DNA of 64,000 nucleotides from Cyanoderma ruficeps (lineage: Eukaryota > Chordata > Aves > Passeriformes > Timaliidae), in contig VZDJ01000034.1 of assembly GCA_008694505.1 (NCBI GenBank), positions 2,433,557-2,497,556 of the forward strand, written 5' to 3'. The position numbers and the translations under genes are program-made. Under the pieces are notes generated by a model that was given only the letters and a program-made list of their open reading frames with translations, did not search any database and was not told the origin of the DNA. Positions 47,047-58,815 of this stretch are shown here, piece by piece. Positions within the stretch are counted from its first letter, which is position 1. Every line of letters begins with the position of its first letter.

Positions 47047-47052
47047 AATAAA
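47047..47052 (+). terminator. Poly(A) signal AATAAA for KAZRN short transcript
   Basis: Canonical hexamer at the end of the AT-rich 3' UTR, followed by AGCTTATTTTAAAG and a TG-rich stretch about 30 nt downstream (TGTGGTTT). It is the only AATAAA I noticed between the stop codon and the intergenic repeats. Confidence 0.7.
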
Positions 47053-48246
47053 GCTTATTTTAAAGTATGGATGAACTCCATGTGGTTTAATTGGAGAGCC
47101 TGGACAGGTGTTGGCATCTCTGTCGTGGCACCACAGTGCAGGACACCCTGAGTGCCACGTGATTTTTGGGGGCTCCGTGGTGATGGGAGGATTCAGGAGA
47201 AGGCTGAGCCAGCTTTTCCCAGGACCAACTCCCAGCCAAATGCCTGCTCTCGGATGCAATAATGCTGGCAGGAGGCTGGGACTGTCTGCATCCCTATGAA
47301 ATGGGGATTTCAAGGGCTTAAGGTAAGTAAGGACAGCCAGGAGATGTCCTGCTTGGATATGGAAAATACACCGAGAAGGACCAAGAACAGCAGAAGGGAT
47401 AGAGAAGTCAAAGTGTTGTGCTCCAACTGGATAAATTACTGTTATCAATGTACAGGTTGATAAATTATTATTATTGTTACTGTTATTCAGATGACATTGG
47501 TCACATGTAGGGCTGTGCCAGCACTTCCAGTGGGGCCTGATGCTGTTTTGGGGTCGATGGCTGTTTTATAGTCTGGAGCAAAGGCAACCTGCAATGAGTT
47601 TCAAGCCCATAATCAGGGTACAGATCAAGAGATGTACCTTTCCTTCTTTTTTTTTTTTTTCTAATAAAAACAACCCCTTGGGTTTGGGAGCAGCTGCAGA
47701 GCAGGTAAAAACCACCCTAGTCTGAAATGGGGAGAGCTGGAGCAAAGAAAAATAGAAAAAAACTCAGGAGAAGCCAGCTGGCTCTCCAACTCTAGCACCT
47801 GCAGCTGGAATCCAGCATTAATGGGAACTACAGGTGGCATTAAAGGGCAGCTGCTGAGCACAGCAAACGAGCTGGCACAGACCGTGGTCCATTTGCTGCA
47901 CTTGGAGCAGTTCTCTGCTGAGATTTGGTGGTGTCCTCTGTGCATAGGATGGGATGTGGATGCTCATCCATCCCACCTCTGGTTTTAAAAGTTTTGGGAG
48001 CCTTTTGAGAGCCAGGAAGGTGTAAAAGTGCCACACCAGTCCTGGTAAGGCTTCTGCCCTTGTGCAATGGGAGCCATGCCAGACCCTGTGTAGGGTGACA
48101 CAGGGGTCACCCTCCTGCACCAGAGTCAGAGCAAGCAGAGGGACCACACCCTGTGTGTCTGATGTCCCGGGCTGAGGGGCCATCCTGTGGTGGCTTTGTC
48201 CCCCCCCCGACCTGCTCTTCCCTGGCAGTGGAGGCTGCAGGAGCCT

Positions 48247-48581
48247 CATCCCTGCTGCAGCCCCCTCACATCTGCCCCATCACTGCTGCATCCCCCTTGC
48301 ACCAGCCCCATCCCTGCTGCATCCTCACATCATCCCTGCTGCATCCTCACACCAGCCCCATCCCTGCTGCATCCCCCTCACTCCAGCCCCATCCCTGCTG
48401 CATCCTCACATCATCCCCATCCCTGCTGCATCCTCACACCAGCCCCATCCGTGCTGCATCCCCTTCACTCCAGTCCCGTCCCTGCTGCATCCCCCTCACA
48501 TCTGCCCCATCCCGGCTGCATCCTCACACCAGCCCCATCCCTGCTGCATCCTCACACCAGCCCCATCCCTGCTGCATCCCC
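48247..48581. repeat. Minisatellite, about 12 units of 21-32 bp (modal 28)
   Basis: Each unit has the core CATCCCTGCTGCATCC followed by CTCACA(C)CAGCCC or CCTCACTCCAGCCC. Length variants differ by small indels. It gives Pro/Ala/Ser/His-rich frames that are not genes. Confidence 0.95.
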
Positions 48582-50417
48582 GCCGCGCTGGTTGCTGCAG
48601 CACCGTGCTGCGCTGCTGCCACCGTGTGAGCAGTCCCCGAGTCCCGACGCCCCCGCTGTGTTTGTTTTAGGTGTGACTCGCCCGCGCTGGTGCACTTTGC
48701 ACCGCGCACGTTGCTGTGCACACGCTCGCAAGAGCCTTTTCTCTGGTGAGGACTTTAGACTGAGAAAGGCAAATATCCCAACACCGCGTCGGGGATTGGG
48801 GTGTAGTGTGGGATGGCCAGGGTACCCCACAGAGGGGACACCCCATGTCCCCAGCACCCTGTCCTGGTGTGTGACCCAGCTGTGCTGGTCCTGGCATCAT
48901 CTCTGCGTGACATTACAACAGGAGCTGGGTTTACCTGCCGTGCCACAGCCTTGCACTGGAAACCTGTGGGTCAGGAATGGGGTCGAGAGGTCACAGCAGG
49001 GAAACAGGGGTGAGTCTGGGACATTTCCTGCCTCTGTACTGACTCACCCCATAGCTTTATCTGGTGATCTCCCTGGGCTGGATTTTTGGTGATAAAGAGC
49101 TAAGCCGATGTACCCCAAACAGCTGAATAAATCATCAGGGGGTTGGTGAGGTTTGGCATGGGGTTGATCACAGAGTGTGTGTGATGATATCTCCCCAAAA
49201 GCTGGTGTCAAGGGCTGCTGCTGAGGCTGCTGGTTTATTGCTCAGGACTGCTGAAAATTTGGGAATGTTCCTGTCATTAATTCACCTATTTTCAGTGTTT
49301 TCCCTGGAGGAGTTTTCCACTGGTGCTGCTTTGTGTGTACAAAGCCAGCCCTGGAAGTGTTTTTGAGCCCTGTCCTGTGCAGCCCAGGGGATGCAGCAGT
49401 GCCTGACAGCATCCCTCACTGCAAACATCCTTTGGGACATCCTGCTCTGCCACTGTCCCTGCAGCTGTCCCCACTTCAGCCCCTGTCTTGACCTTTCCAC
49501 TGCCCTACACAGCCACGAGCACCAGCAGAGCACAGACCGAGAGGCTCCGCTCCATTCAGCCAGGACACTGGAGCTGCAATAACCCCTCGTATCCAGGTAA
49601 GAAGGCTTCCTTGGAGTTTTATCACTGCTAGTGATTGATTTCCCAGCATTTTCCTGTTCTTGAGCACCAGTCCTCATTCACCATCTCATCCTGATTTTGA
49701 AAAGCTGCATTAATCTCTGCTCAGCCCTTTCAGCATTAATTTCTGCTCAGCTGCATGACACCACCGTAGCTCTTCTCTTCCAGCCGTGTTCTCCTCAAGC
49801 CCTGAGCCTCCTAATCCCAAATCCTGCCCTGGCCAGAGCATCACCAGTGGGATGCAACAGCCCCCGGAGCAGCTCCGGGAGGAAGCAGCAGGTTATTTTG
49901 TGTTATTACTGTGAACACAGCAGCTTTATTTACACAGTTTTCCAGCTGCAGACGTGCGTGTGCTCGAAGCTGCAGATGGTGACCTGGCACGGTGGTTGAA
50001 CTGGTTGTACTGGAACCGCCGGGTCCCAGCAGCCCCGGGGACACCGGATCCTCATCCCGCCAGGAGATGCTGGCAGGTCCCGCCTTCCCACCGGGAGCGT
50101 GAGGAAATGCCTCCCAAGTGGCTGGTTTTCCTCTTTTCTCCCACTTGCATGGCGGGTTCCCAGGCTGCAGCCCTGCAGGGACTCTGAATTGGGGTGCAGA
50201 AACCAAGGCATGAGGAAGAGAGAGAAAAGTACAGACCAGTGTGTGTGGGCTGGGAATGGGATCTGAGGGAGCCCATCATGGAGCAGGCTGGGATGGACTT
50301 TCGTCCTGGGGGCAAAGCTGGGGCCCTGCCATGTTCCATGTTCCATCCTACATTTTATACATATATAATATATACACATAATTTCTGATGTTAATTAGCT
50401 GTTAACTCTATTAATCA

Positions 50418-50685
50418 TCAAATCACAGAACAGTTTGGATAGGAAGAGACCTTAGAGACCATCCCACCCCTGCCATGGGCAAGGACACCTCCCACTATCC
50501 CAGCTTGCTCTAAACCTCATCCAGCCTGGCCTTGAACACTTCCAGGGATGAGGCAGTCACAGCTTCTCTGAGCACTCTGTGCCAGGGCCTCCCCACACCT
50601 ACAGGGAAGAATTTCTTCCTCATATCTAATCTAGATCTACACTCTGCCAGTTTGACCCCATTTCACCTTGTCCTATCATTCCGTG
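50418..50685 (-). mobile_element. CR1 LINE fragment (about 270 bp)
   Basis: CCCTGCCATGGGCAAGGACA, CCTTGAACACTTCCAGGGAT, CACAGCTTCTCTGAGCACTC, GGGAAGAATTTCTTCCTCAT and CACCTTGTCCTATCATTCC: reverse-strand CR1. Confidence 0.96.
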
Positions 50686-52679
50686 GCTTTATAATACATT
50701 ATAAAGAATAATATAAATGTGCAATCTGGTGGTTCTACTGACCTGACTCCCAGGAATGGGCTTTGCCTCTTTCAGGAGAAGCCATCCAGCTGTGGGTATC
50801 CAGGAGTCACTTGGAGCACTGGTTTTGGCTCACTGTTGGGAAGTTTTGGGGGAATCCAGAGACATGTCCAGTCTTCCACTGGTGACTTTAACATACATGT
50901 TGAGCGCCTTTGAGCAGGAAGAAGCAGGGAAATGTGCCAGTGAGCAATTTCTAAGGCAGGATAATGTGAGCCCCTGGCACCTCTGCACATAGCAGGGCAT
51001 CAGATGCCCCTCTGAAAGGCCCTTTTGTTGCCTGCTGGTGGCTCTGATGGGGCTCCAGTTTCTTCCTTGGCATTCCTGTGCTCTGTACCCTGCATACCCG
51101 GCTGGATAATCACCCTGGAGAAGTCCCAGCCTGGGACTGGGCAGGGAGTGTTTGCAGGGAGCAGATTTGAGCTGCCAGAGATAAATCCCCACACCGGGAT
51201 GGCTGCAGAGCTGGGAAGGGAAATGAGCCCAAGGGATGGATGTGAATACACCATCCCACAGAGAATGTACATCAGGGAGAGGCAGGTGCTTTAGCAGCCA
51301 TCCGAGGGGTGAAGGCAAGCCCCCCTTCCTTGATCCTGCTCCACTGCCACTGAAAAGCCCATTCCTGGCCAATATTCAGCTTTGTGGAGTGGGAACCTGA
51401 GAAACCACAGGATGAATGTCCCCTCTGTGCTCACGGTCCCCAGGGCCTCTGCAGGGGGGTGACCTGGCTGGGGCACGGAGCTCTCTCTGCACCAGATCAG
51501 TGACAGTGGCTGTGTGAAGGGCATGTTCCCCCCACTTTCTTACAGAGAAAACAATTCCCTGTTATGTTTCCTGACTGCCAGAGCTGCTTGGGCTGTCGGG
51601 TTTGTATTTGACACAGGAAGGTGGAGAAGGAGAGGGGGAAATCCGCCCGCAGTGGGGCGAATTTGCCTGAGCCGGTGGCCAAGCCGGAAAACGCAAAACA
51701 ATCCGTCCAAGGGAAAAACAAATAAATATGCAGTGATGTTTAATAGTGATTTCTTTTTATAGCACAGCTCTTGGAATTGCCCTTTGATTAGAGGGGGGAG
51801 GTGTCGCTGCCGTGCGCCGGGGCAGGTGAGTCAGTGGAAAATACCATCGGCTCCATGCAGGTTTGTGCTCACAGGGAGAGAGGCAGGGAAGCAGGGGGTA
51901 TTTCCCAAGCATCCTGAACACCAGTGGCCCCAAGGCAAGGCTGTGGAGCTGAGTCACGCCGGGTGATGCGACAAGTTCCCAAGTTTCGTTTGGTTCACGA
52001 TGGTTTTCTGCCTTCAAAAGGTCTCGCAGGGCTCAAGGGACAGGAAAGACTGCAGTGGCTGGTCCAGCAGCATAGTGATGCAGGTTTTTTGCTTGGATCA
52101 GGAAAAAACCCACCCTGAGTATCATCTCTAACAGGATTTGAGTCCTTGGTGGTGTTTATTATTACAGCTGGGTGTGAGATGAGCCTGGAAAAACATATCC
52201 TTGTTGCTGCTGGGATGGCAGCCAAGGAGAGGGGACACTGGACACAGCATTAGTTGTAGTGAAGTTTGCCAGAGCCTGGCTTTGCTCCCCGTGGTTCAGT
52301 CTGGAAACCATGGGAATGTCTGGCTATGAGGCCAAGGCGTGTGGCCAGGAGCCCTGGGGAGGGCCATGCCTGAAATGGCTCTTCCCAGGACGTGAGTGGT
52401 TAACTGGGAATGTTTATAGAGGGCAGCAGACTGATAAAAAGCACTTTCCAGCCCCCCTGTGAGTGCAAGCTTGGCTTTGCTCTGTTGAGTGCAGTGATGA
52501 GCCTGAGTGGAGTTCCTCAAAATGGGCCTTCTGCAAACAAAACTTGGAACTGCTTGAGGAACCAGGAACCAGTCATCGCTACAAGGCAGTTTTACAAAGC
52601 AGGTCCATTGCAAGATGGGTTTTAAACTGCAGAAGAAAAACTAAAATTTTCATTAGATGCTGGGAATAGATTTTTCCAT

Positions 52680-52863
52680 GGGAGGACGGTGAGGTCCTGG
52701 CTCAGGTTGCCCAGAGAAGCTGTGGCTGCCCCACTCCCAGAATGGGGCATCCGAGGGCAGGTTGGATGGGGCTGGAAGCAACCAGGGATAGTGGAAGGTG
52801 GCAGGGTGGAACGGGATGGGCTTTAAGGTCCTTTCCAACCCAAACCATCCCGGGTTTCAATGA
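52680..52863 (+). mobile_element. CR1 LINE fragment abutting the TMEM51 CpG island
   Basis: GTTGCCCAGAGAAGCTGTGG, CAGGTTGGATGGGGCTGG, GGGATAGTGGAAGG and GGGCTTTAAGGTCCTTTCCA followed by an AACCATCCCGGG end. Confidence 0.95.
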
Positions 52864-53009
52864 AAGCAGAGATGGGAGCTGTGATACATCGGCTGCAACT
52901 GCCCCCAGGGGGTGACCCGATCGGCATCCCCGGTGCGACCCACACCTGGTTTGGGGGGTGTCTCCCCAGTGCTTTGTGGGGAATGTCCCTACTGTTTCGG
53001 AAGTCTCGG

Positions 53010-53161
53010 TTCCGCCCCCGCACTGTCCCGGCCTCCCGGAAAGGATCCCGGTGCCCGCGGCCGGGGCACGGCGGGGCCGCTCCCGGGAAGCGCCGCCCCG
53101 GGAGGGCCGGGCCGGGGAGGGCGGAGCGGCCCCGCGGGACCCACCGCAGCCGCCGCCGGAG
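53010..53161 (+). other. TMEM51: Putative TMEM51 noncoding first exon
   Basis: GC-rich sequence ending CCGCCGCCGGAG|GTACGTGGG, a near-perfect donor, inside the CpG island. The 5' boundary is arbitrary. No ATG-started frame here leads into the TMEM51 coding exon, so the exon would be 5' UTR spliced to the acceptor before 61444, possibly through further unseen exons. Confidence 0.45.
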
Positions 53162-53455
53162 GTACGTGGGGTCGGGGGAGCCGCGAGGGTACGGGACCCC
53201 CTGTCTTGGGTCCCTTCGGAGCTCTGGGAACCGGGAGCGGGGCGGGCTGGGCTCAGTCCCGCCGGGAACGCGACCGGGAATGGCACCGGAGGGGAATCGG
53301 AGCCGGGTCCGGCTCGGGCTGAGCTGGAGTCACTTGCCAAGCTCGGGGAAACACCTGCAAAGCGGGGGGATACACCCCTCAAAGCGGGAGCAAACACCCC
53401 CAAAGCAGGGACGCGCTTTAGAGAGTTGGAGCGGCGGCGATTGGGGAGCGGCGGT

Positions 53456-53521
53456 GCCTTGGGGACACCCCCTGGGGACACCCCTTGGGGACACCCCCTG
53501 GGGACACCCCTTGGGGACACG
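53456..53521. repeat. 13-bp tandem repeat, five copies
   Basis: TGGGGACACCCC(C/T) repeated five times with an alternating last base, at the 3' edge of the TMEM51 CpG island. Confidence 0.95.
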
Positions 53522-53688
53522 TGGGCTGGGGGCACTTCATCAGCCCCGACAGGTACCGGGGTGGCCGCGCTAGAAGCGGGGGAAGAGCGGCTGTGATTTG
53601 GGGAACCATCCCCCGGCACTTTGGGGAAGGATCAGCAGCCGGGAGGGGGCCGGGCAATCCCCCACGCCAAACACAGCCCGGGCCCCAC

Positions 53689-54030
53689 CGGTGCAGGGGT
53701 GTCACGGATCCCGGGCCCCACGGGTGGCAGGAGTGTCACGGATCCCAGACCCCACGGGTGGCAGGAGTGTCACGGATCCCGGGCCCCACAGGTGGCACGA
53801 GTGTCACGGATCCCGGGCCCCACAGGTGGCACGAGTGTCACGGATCCCGGTCCCTACGGGTGGCAGGAGTGTCACGGATCCCGGGCCCCACGGGTGGCAG
53901 GAGTGTCACGGATCCCGGGCCCCACGGGTGGCAGGAGTGTCACAGATCCCGGGCCCCACGCGTGGCAGGAGTGTCGCGGATCCCGGGCCCCACGCGTGGC
54001 ACGAGTGTGACGGATCCCGGGCCCGCGGCT
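53689..54030. repeat. 34-bp minisatellite, ten copies
   Basis: Unit core GGCAGGAGTGTCACGGATCC followed by CGGGCCCCACGGGT. There are ten head-to-tail copies with only scattered substitutions and no length change, so it is young. Because 34 is not a multiple of three, all three + frames stay open through it. Confidence 0.97.
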
Positions 54031-55839
54031 GGCGATGTCCGTCCCCGGGTAGGTGCAGGAGCGGTGTGAGGCTGTCGGGAAAGCAAACAAAGCCCAGGAG
54101 AAAGAAGGACACCTGCACAGCCCGGGCCGGGCGGTCCCTGAGCCGAGCTCCGGTCAGTGGGGGCTCAGCCCTTCCTGTTGTGACATTCCCATCAGAGAAT
54201 GAGCGGCTTGGAGCTTTGAGGGGCTCAGCAAACCCGCGGGTGTCTCCCAGGCGTGTCCCAGAGTGGTTGTCTGCTGCTGTTGGTGTTTGATTTTTGGAGG
54301 TGACGTGGTGAGCACAGCACGGCTGGGTTTGTTGGGAAGTGTGGACGTGTGAGCAGAAACCAGCAGTCCCATGAGCGTGTCCCCTGTGAGATGGGCTGCC
54401 TTGGGCTCTGTGTGGTGGATGGAGCCTGGTGAAATGAAGCTGCACCAGGAGGTGTGGTCCTGGCTTTCCAGCTCCTTAAGCCTCTCTGGAGCAGACCTAG
54501 GCCACTGCCAGCGGGGATGCTGCCACAGCACATCCCTCTACAACAAATCCAGGCATCCTGCAACTGTCCACAGCCCTGGATGTCCTGGCATGAGAGGCAG
54601 AAAGGGAAACCTCCCAGGTGTCAGCAAAGAACATGTGGGTGTGGGGCTGGTGAACCCAGCCCTGGACTCAGGTGACTCGGAAGTATGTGAAACACCTTTG
54701 ATTTTAGCTGTGTAATTACACGGGTTGGAAAACCCTTGGGAAGGGAGGTGCCTGGGGAAGGAGGAATGTTTGGCCATCGGTGCCCTGGAGAGAGCTGAGT
54801 GTCGCTGCCTGGCGCCGTGGTGGTGCTCTAGGAGATGCCAGAGGGCCAGGGCTGGGCAGGGCTGTCTGCCTGCTCTCCTGCCTGCAGCCCGGCAGGAGGG
54901 ATCACTCCAGCAGCCCAGGTATGTGTCTGCCTGCCCATGTTGCTCCATGCTTTTCTCATTCCCAGTCTGTTTCACATGCAGAAACTGCTGTCAGGGCTCT
55001 GTGGAAGCAGCTGGATATCCCGTGTGAGCAGTGCAGGTGGCTTGGAGCAACATAATCCCCAGCAAACCTCCATCCATATGAAAATACCTGTGCCCACCTT
55101 GCAGAGCACGGCTGCTCTGTGCCTGGCTGCTCCGTGTCCCCAGGCTGGCTCCGTGTCCCTCACTCCCTTCCTGACCTGGGGGCTCCTTGGCCATCAGCAG
55201 TGGGTGTTCTTTGTGGTCATACTCGTTGGAGAGGCTGTTGGAAAAGCATGGGGAGAGGTGATGCTGTGCTGGGGGAAAAAAAGGTGTTGCTGGAAATCCA
55301 GGCAGAGGATGAGGAAGGCGGTGCTGGCGAGGCCGATGGCAGCGTGAGGTGCCAGGTTAGTGGCTTGCAGGAAGGGGAGATAATCATCCAGGGGCTCCAG
55401 TGGTGGTAGAGGAGGTGCTTAAAGCACTCCAGAGGGGCTGGGAGGAAGCAGGAATGCTGGGTTCCGCTCCAGAGGACATCAAAAGGGCACAGGGATAATG
55501 TCTCCCCGTGCTGGAAGGCTGTGGAGGAGGGTGTGTTATCTGGGTGTTATCGGGCACGGAGACAGGGAGAGGTCCCAGAACAAAAACCAGGGGGAGGCTG
55601 TGAAGGAATGGCTTTATCTCAGCGGAAACAGCAGATGAGAATTTAAAAAAAAAAAATAAATTCCTAATTCAAGAGGGGCAAAGTGGAGTCCAAAGGAAAG
55701 CAGGAAGGAGAAAAAGTTCAAGTGCCGGGATTTTCCCAGGCAGGCATACTTTCCCAGGCCTAGGTGCACAGGGAATTCAGCTCCCTGGAGAGAGATGAGC
55801 ACCTCTGTTGCCTGGAAAAGAGAATAGATCTTCCCAGCA

Positions 55840-56225
55840 ACATTAGAGTGGATATAAAAGCAAAGCTTTACTCGAAAGCTTTCAGATACACGATATAAAT
55901 CACACATGGTATAATAATTCTACAATTTTTATAAGGTTAGTCGATTAGTGTACTTATCATGTACTCTCCAATTAAAAGGTTGGTTGATTAGGTAATAATT
56001 CCTGGGTCCTGCCACACTGGAAGCAGTACAGAGGCTTTTTTTGCCCCTCTTTTATTTTGTCTGGTGCAGATTCTGTTTGGAAAACAGGACATCCTTGTGG
56101 TCAGATCTCTTCTTGGAATAAGACAAAACAGTATTTTGGGAAAGTGTTTCTAAGGTTAGATTATTGCTCCTAAATGTAGAGAAGAAAGATAGGAAAAGTA
56201 CTAGAAGTTACAGCCATGCATTAAC
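55840..56225 (-). mobile_element. Solo-LTR-like insertion, family D
   Basis: AT-rich block differing from its surroundings. On the minus strand it has LTR-like features such as CTTATAAAAATTGTAG and CAGACAAAATAAAAGAGG. No coding remnants were found. Ends are uncertain and the LTR class is inferred. Confidence 0.45.
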
Positions 56226-57429
56226 AATCTACAAAGCTACAAATATACAAAAAACATAAAAAGCTAAAAATCTCAGGCTTCACCCCAAGCCCCCCTCCCT
56301 GGCTGAGCCGAGCTGGGCCTGAAAGCGTTAGTGTGGCAGCTGGTCCCAGTGCCAGTCCCAGAGCCTGGACCAGGAAAAGGCACAGGACAGTGTTTACACA
56401 GCAACCAGGACACAGCCAGGGCTCGCCGACCTGCCGAGAGCCGGTGCCAGCGTGGCCTCGGTGGCCACGGCAGCATTGTCCCCAGGAACAAATGGCAACG
56501 TCCTGGAACACAAATGGAAAAGGACTCCGTGTCCCTGTCCATCACCACTCTGCAGCAGGCGCCACGCGGGTGGATGTAATGGAATTATGGGGAGAAGGAG
56601 CCTGGAAGGCAGTTTCTGGAGAGCAGTTTCTGGAGGGCAGTTTNGTATCTCAGTGACAAAGGCCAAGGTGGTGGCTGCTGCACAGTGGTGATTACAGCTC
56701 TGGAGTTTGGCTACCGTGGCCTGTGTGATCCGTGCCACTTCAGAAACCCTTGGCAACTGTGCCCAGGATTCCCAGGGACACAGCAGAGGCAGATGCACAA
56801 GGCTTGGGAATGGTCAGGCAGCACTTTGTGGAGATGGGGTGTTTGGTGAGCCCTGTCCCTGTTGTTCTGCTGTGGATTGCAGCAGTCTGAGCCTGGGAAT
56901 GGGCTTTCCTGTGACGCCCTTGTTTTGCAGGAAGTGGCAGAGCTGGGGGCTCTGGGCTCCCTCCGGAGTGGGAGAGGGGGGAGAGCCTTGGGAAAGGTTT
57001 GAGGAGGACATCACAGTTCCCCCAGCGCTGTCTACAGGGTACTGCTGAGGAGGGGTTGTTAAAAATTCAATATAAGAAAAAAAGAGGGTGAAATACCTCT
57101 TATATGTCTGTAGGGAATGCTGGGGGCAGTGGAGATGTGGATGTGTTCTTCTGTGCTCCAGACAGGAAGTGTAAGCAAGACGTGGAAAAGCCCTGATGGT
57201 CTGCATGGGGCTGTCCCTCTAGATTACTGTTCCAGTGTGGGATGCTCTAAAATGGGCTGGGATTTGTCCAAAAGATCACAAATTGGCTAAATCAGCAGCA
57301 GTGCTTCTTTTTGTGACTCAGCTGGATTTCTCTGGCTGTTCCCTACATCCCCTGAAATGCATCTGGACAGAAACATCCCTGTTCCTGGGGCAGGGGTAAC
57401 AGGGGCAGCAAGAAGGGACAAAAAGAGAG

Positions 57430-57505
57430 AAACCATGGCAGGGAGTTGGAAGCAGATGGTCTTTAAGATCCCTTCTAAACCCAAACATTCTAGGACTCTG
57501 TGAAA
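57430..57505 (+). mobile_element. Short CR1 LINE fragment
   Basis: ACCATGGCAGGGAGTTGGAA, GATGGTCTTTAAGATCCCTT and an AACATTCTAGGACTCTGTGA end. Confidence 0.85.
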
Positions 57506-58594
57506 ATACCTCACAAGTCCCAACCTGTTGCTTTTTAGACTCCCACATGGAGTTTTGTGTTCCTTGTGGGTTGAAGCCCTGTGTAAGGAGAGCTCAGCAT
57601 GAGGTTGTGGCCATTGCAGAAATGAACTCCTGAGGATGTGCCAGGCCAGCAATTAGCAGGGAAGGGGATTAATGAGCATGTTCTCTGGCTGGAAGCATGA
57701 AGGGAGAGCCTTGTAATCTAACACAGAGGAGACTCTGGAATCTTCGGATGGTTGGAGAACGGGTTTATTTTCTAGGAAATGAATTGTATGACTGGTGATG
57801 GAGTCACACCCTGGTTTTTGGAGGCAGCTCTGAGGGGCTGTGGTGCTGTCCCGGGGAGTGAGGAAGCCCTGGAGCTCATCCCATGCCTGGTGACTGCATC
57901 GGGGCTTGACCTGTTCCCTGGCCTGCAGACTCATCTCTCGTGATCCTGTGACAAAGGTGTTGCTGCTGGAGCGTGAGTGGGCAGGTGATGTCATGGCAGG
58001 GGAAAATCCAAAGGTTGTGGAGGGCAGAGGAGGGTGGGTGCTGCTGAGGGCAGCAGGGGGTGTCGGCCTCCCTCCCGAGTCACCCGGCGGGGCCGCAGCT
58101 CCTCCGGGAGCCCCGGGATGTGGAACACGGTCCGGGCTGACCCTGTCCGGGGGTCTGTCCCCCATGGAAGGGAAGCTGTTCCTGCTGCTGCTCCACCTGG
58201 CCGCCCGTGCCAAAGCCTTCGGGGCGTGTGGTGCTGAGAACGGGCTTATCCCGGACCTCCCCATGCTCAATTAACACTTGGAAATGTCGCAAGAGCATCC
58301 CGAAGGGCTCCGGCAGCCCGCGGGAGGAGGGGAGAGGTGCGGGAAGCCCGGAGGAGTGTGGGTGCCCCCCGGGCTTTGCAGCCGTGCCCGAGGAGTTTAA
58401 TGGTTCGGAGATCCTGGTTAAATCATTGCCAGGGCAGGGCATGGGCGAGCAGGGAACGGGATGGAGACAGGTCTGGTTTGCAGGCAGAGGGAAGGAGGCT
58501 GGAGCATTCATCACTCGCCCAATTGATGTGGGAACAAACTTTTTACAGGAAAGGACAAGGGGGGATGGTTTTAAAGTAAAATAGGGATAATTTG

Positions 58595-58815
58595 GGTGGG
58601 ATATTTAGGAAGAAATTCTTCCCCGTGAGGGGGTGAGGCCCCTGCACAAGTTGCCCAGAGAAGCTGTGGCTGCCCCACCCCAGAAGTATTCAAGGCCAGA
58701 TTGGATGGAGTTTGGAGCAACCTGGGGTAGTGGAAGCTGTCTTTCCCCATGGCAGGGAGTGGGATGAGAGGAGCTTTCAGGTCTCTCTCCACCCAAACCA
58801 TTCTGTGATGCTGGG
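58595..58815 (+). mobile_element. CR1 LINE fragment (about 220 bp)
   Basis: TTTAGGAAGAAATTCTTCCC, AAGTTGCCCAGAGAAGCTGT, GGGTAGTGGAAGCTG and CCACCCAAACCATTCTGTGA. Confidence 0.95.

Larger units (their letters stand above)
45166..47075 (+). other. KAZRN: KAZRN 3' UTR
   Basis: About 1.9 kb from the TGA to just past the poly(A) signal, free of recognisable repeats. The first part contains very T-rich runs at about 45290-45460. The last part (46400-47050) is AT-rich with ATTTA-like stretches, typical of a retained regulatory 3' UTR. No coding potential was seen. The end is inferred from the AATAAA, not from transcript data. Confidence 0.75.
47076..52679. other. Intergenic region between KAZRN and TMEM51
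   Basis: Contains a minisatellite (48247-48581), a small CpG-rich patch (about 48580-48730), one CR1 copy (50418) and unique sequence. No SAM-domain or other kazrin long-isoform exons were recognised. The frames over the minisatellite are artefacts of the repeat. An AATAAA on the minus strand lies near 49930. Confidence 0.65.
52980..53600 (+). promoter_or_regulatory. CpG island, putative TMEM51 promoter
   Basis: GC-rich, CpG-dense block directly after a CR1 fragment and 8.3 kb upstream of the TMEM51 coding exon. It contains GGGCGG- and CCGCCC-type GC boxes and a consensus splice donor after 53161. Mammalian TMEM51 also has noncoding 5' exons. The assignment to TMEM51 follows from position and strand and was not tested by transcripts. 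Confidence 0.65.

Noticed and set aside
48153..49092. Pro/Ser/His-rich frames of 158 and 301 codons
   Set aside because: They are translations of the 28-bp minisatellite followed by unrelated sequence.
53485..54290. Long + strand frames encoding a Pro/Gly/Arg-rich repeat protein
   Set aside because: They are a by-product of the 34-bp minisatellite, which keeps all three frames open. There is no start context, splice support or family.
57653..58270. Opposing long frames at the GC-rich patch in TMEM51 intron 1
   Set aside because: Both strands are open, as expected of GC-rich DNA. No known protein or splice consensus. Could conceal a noncoding exon but cannot be supported.
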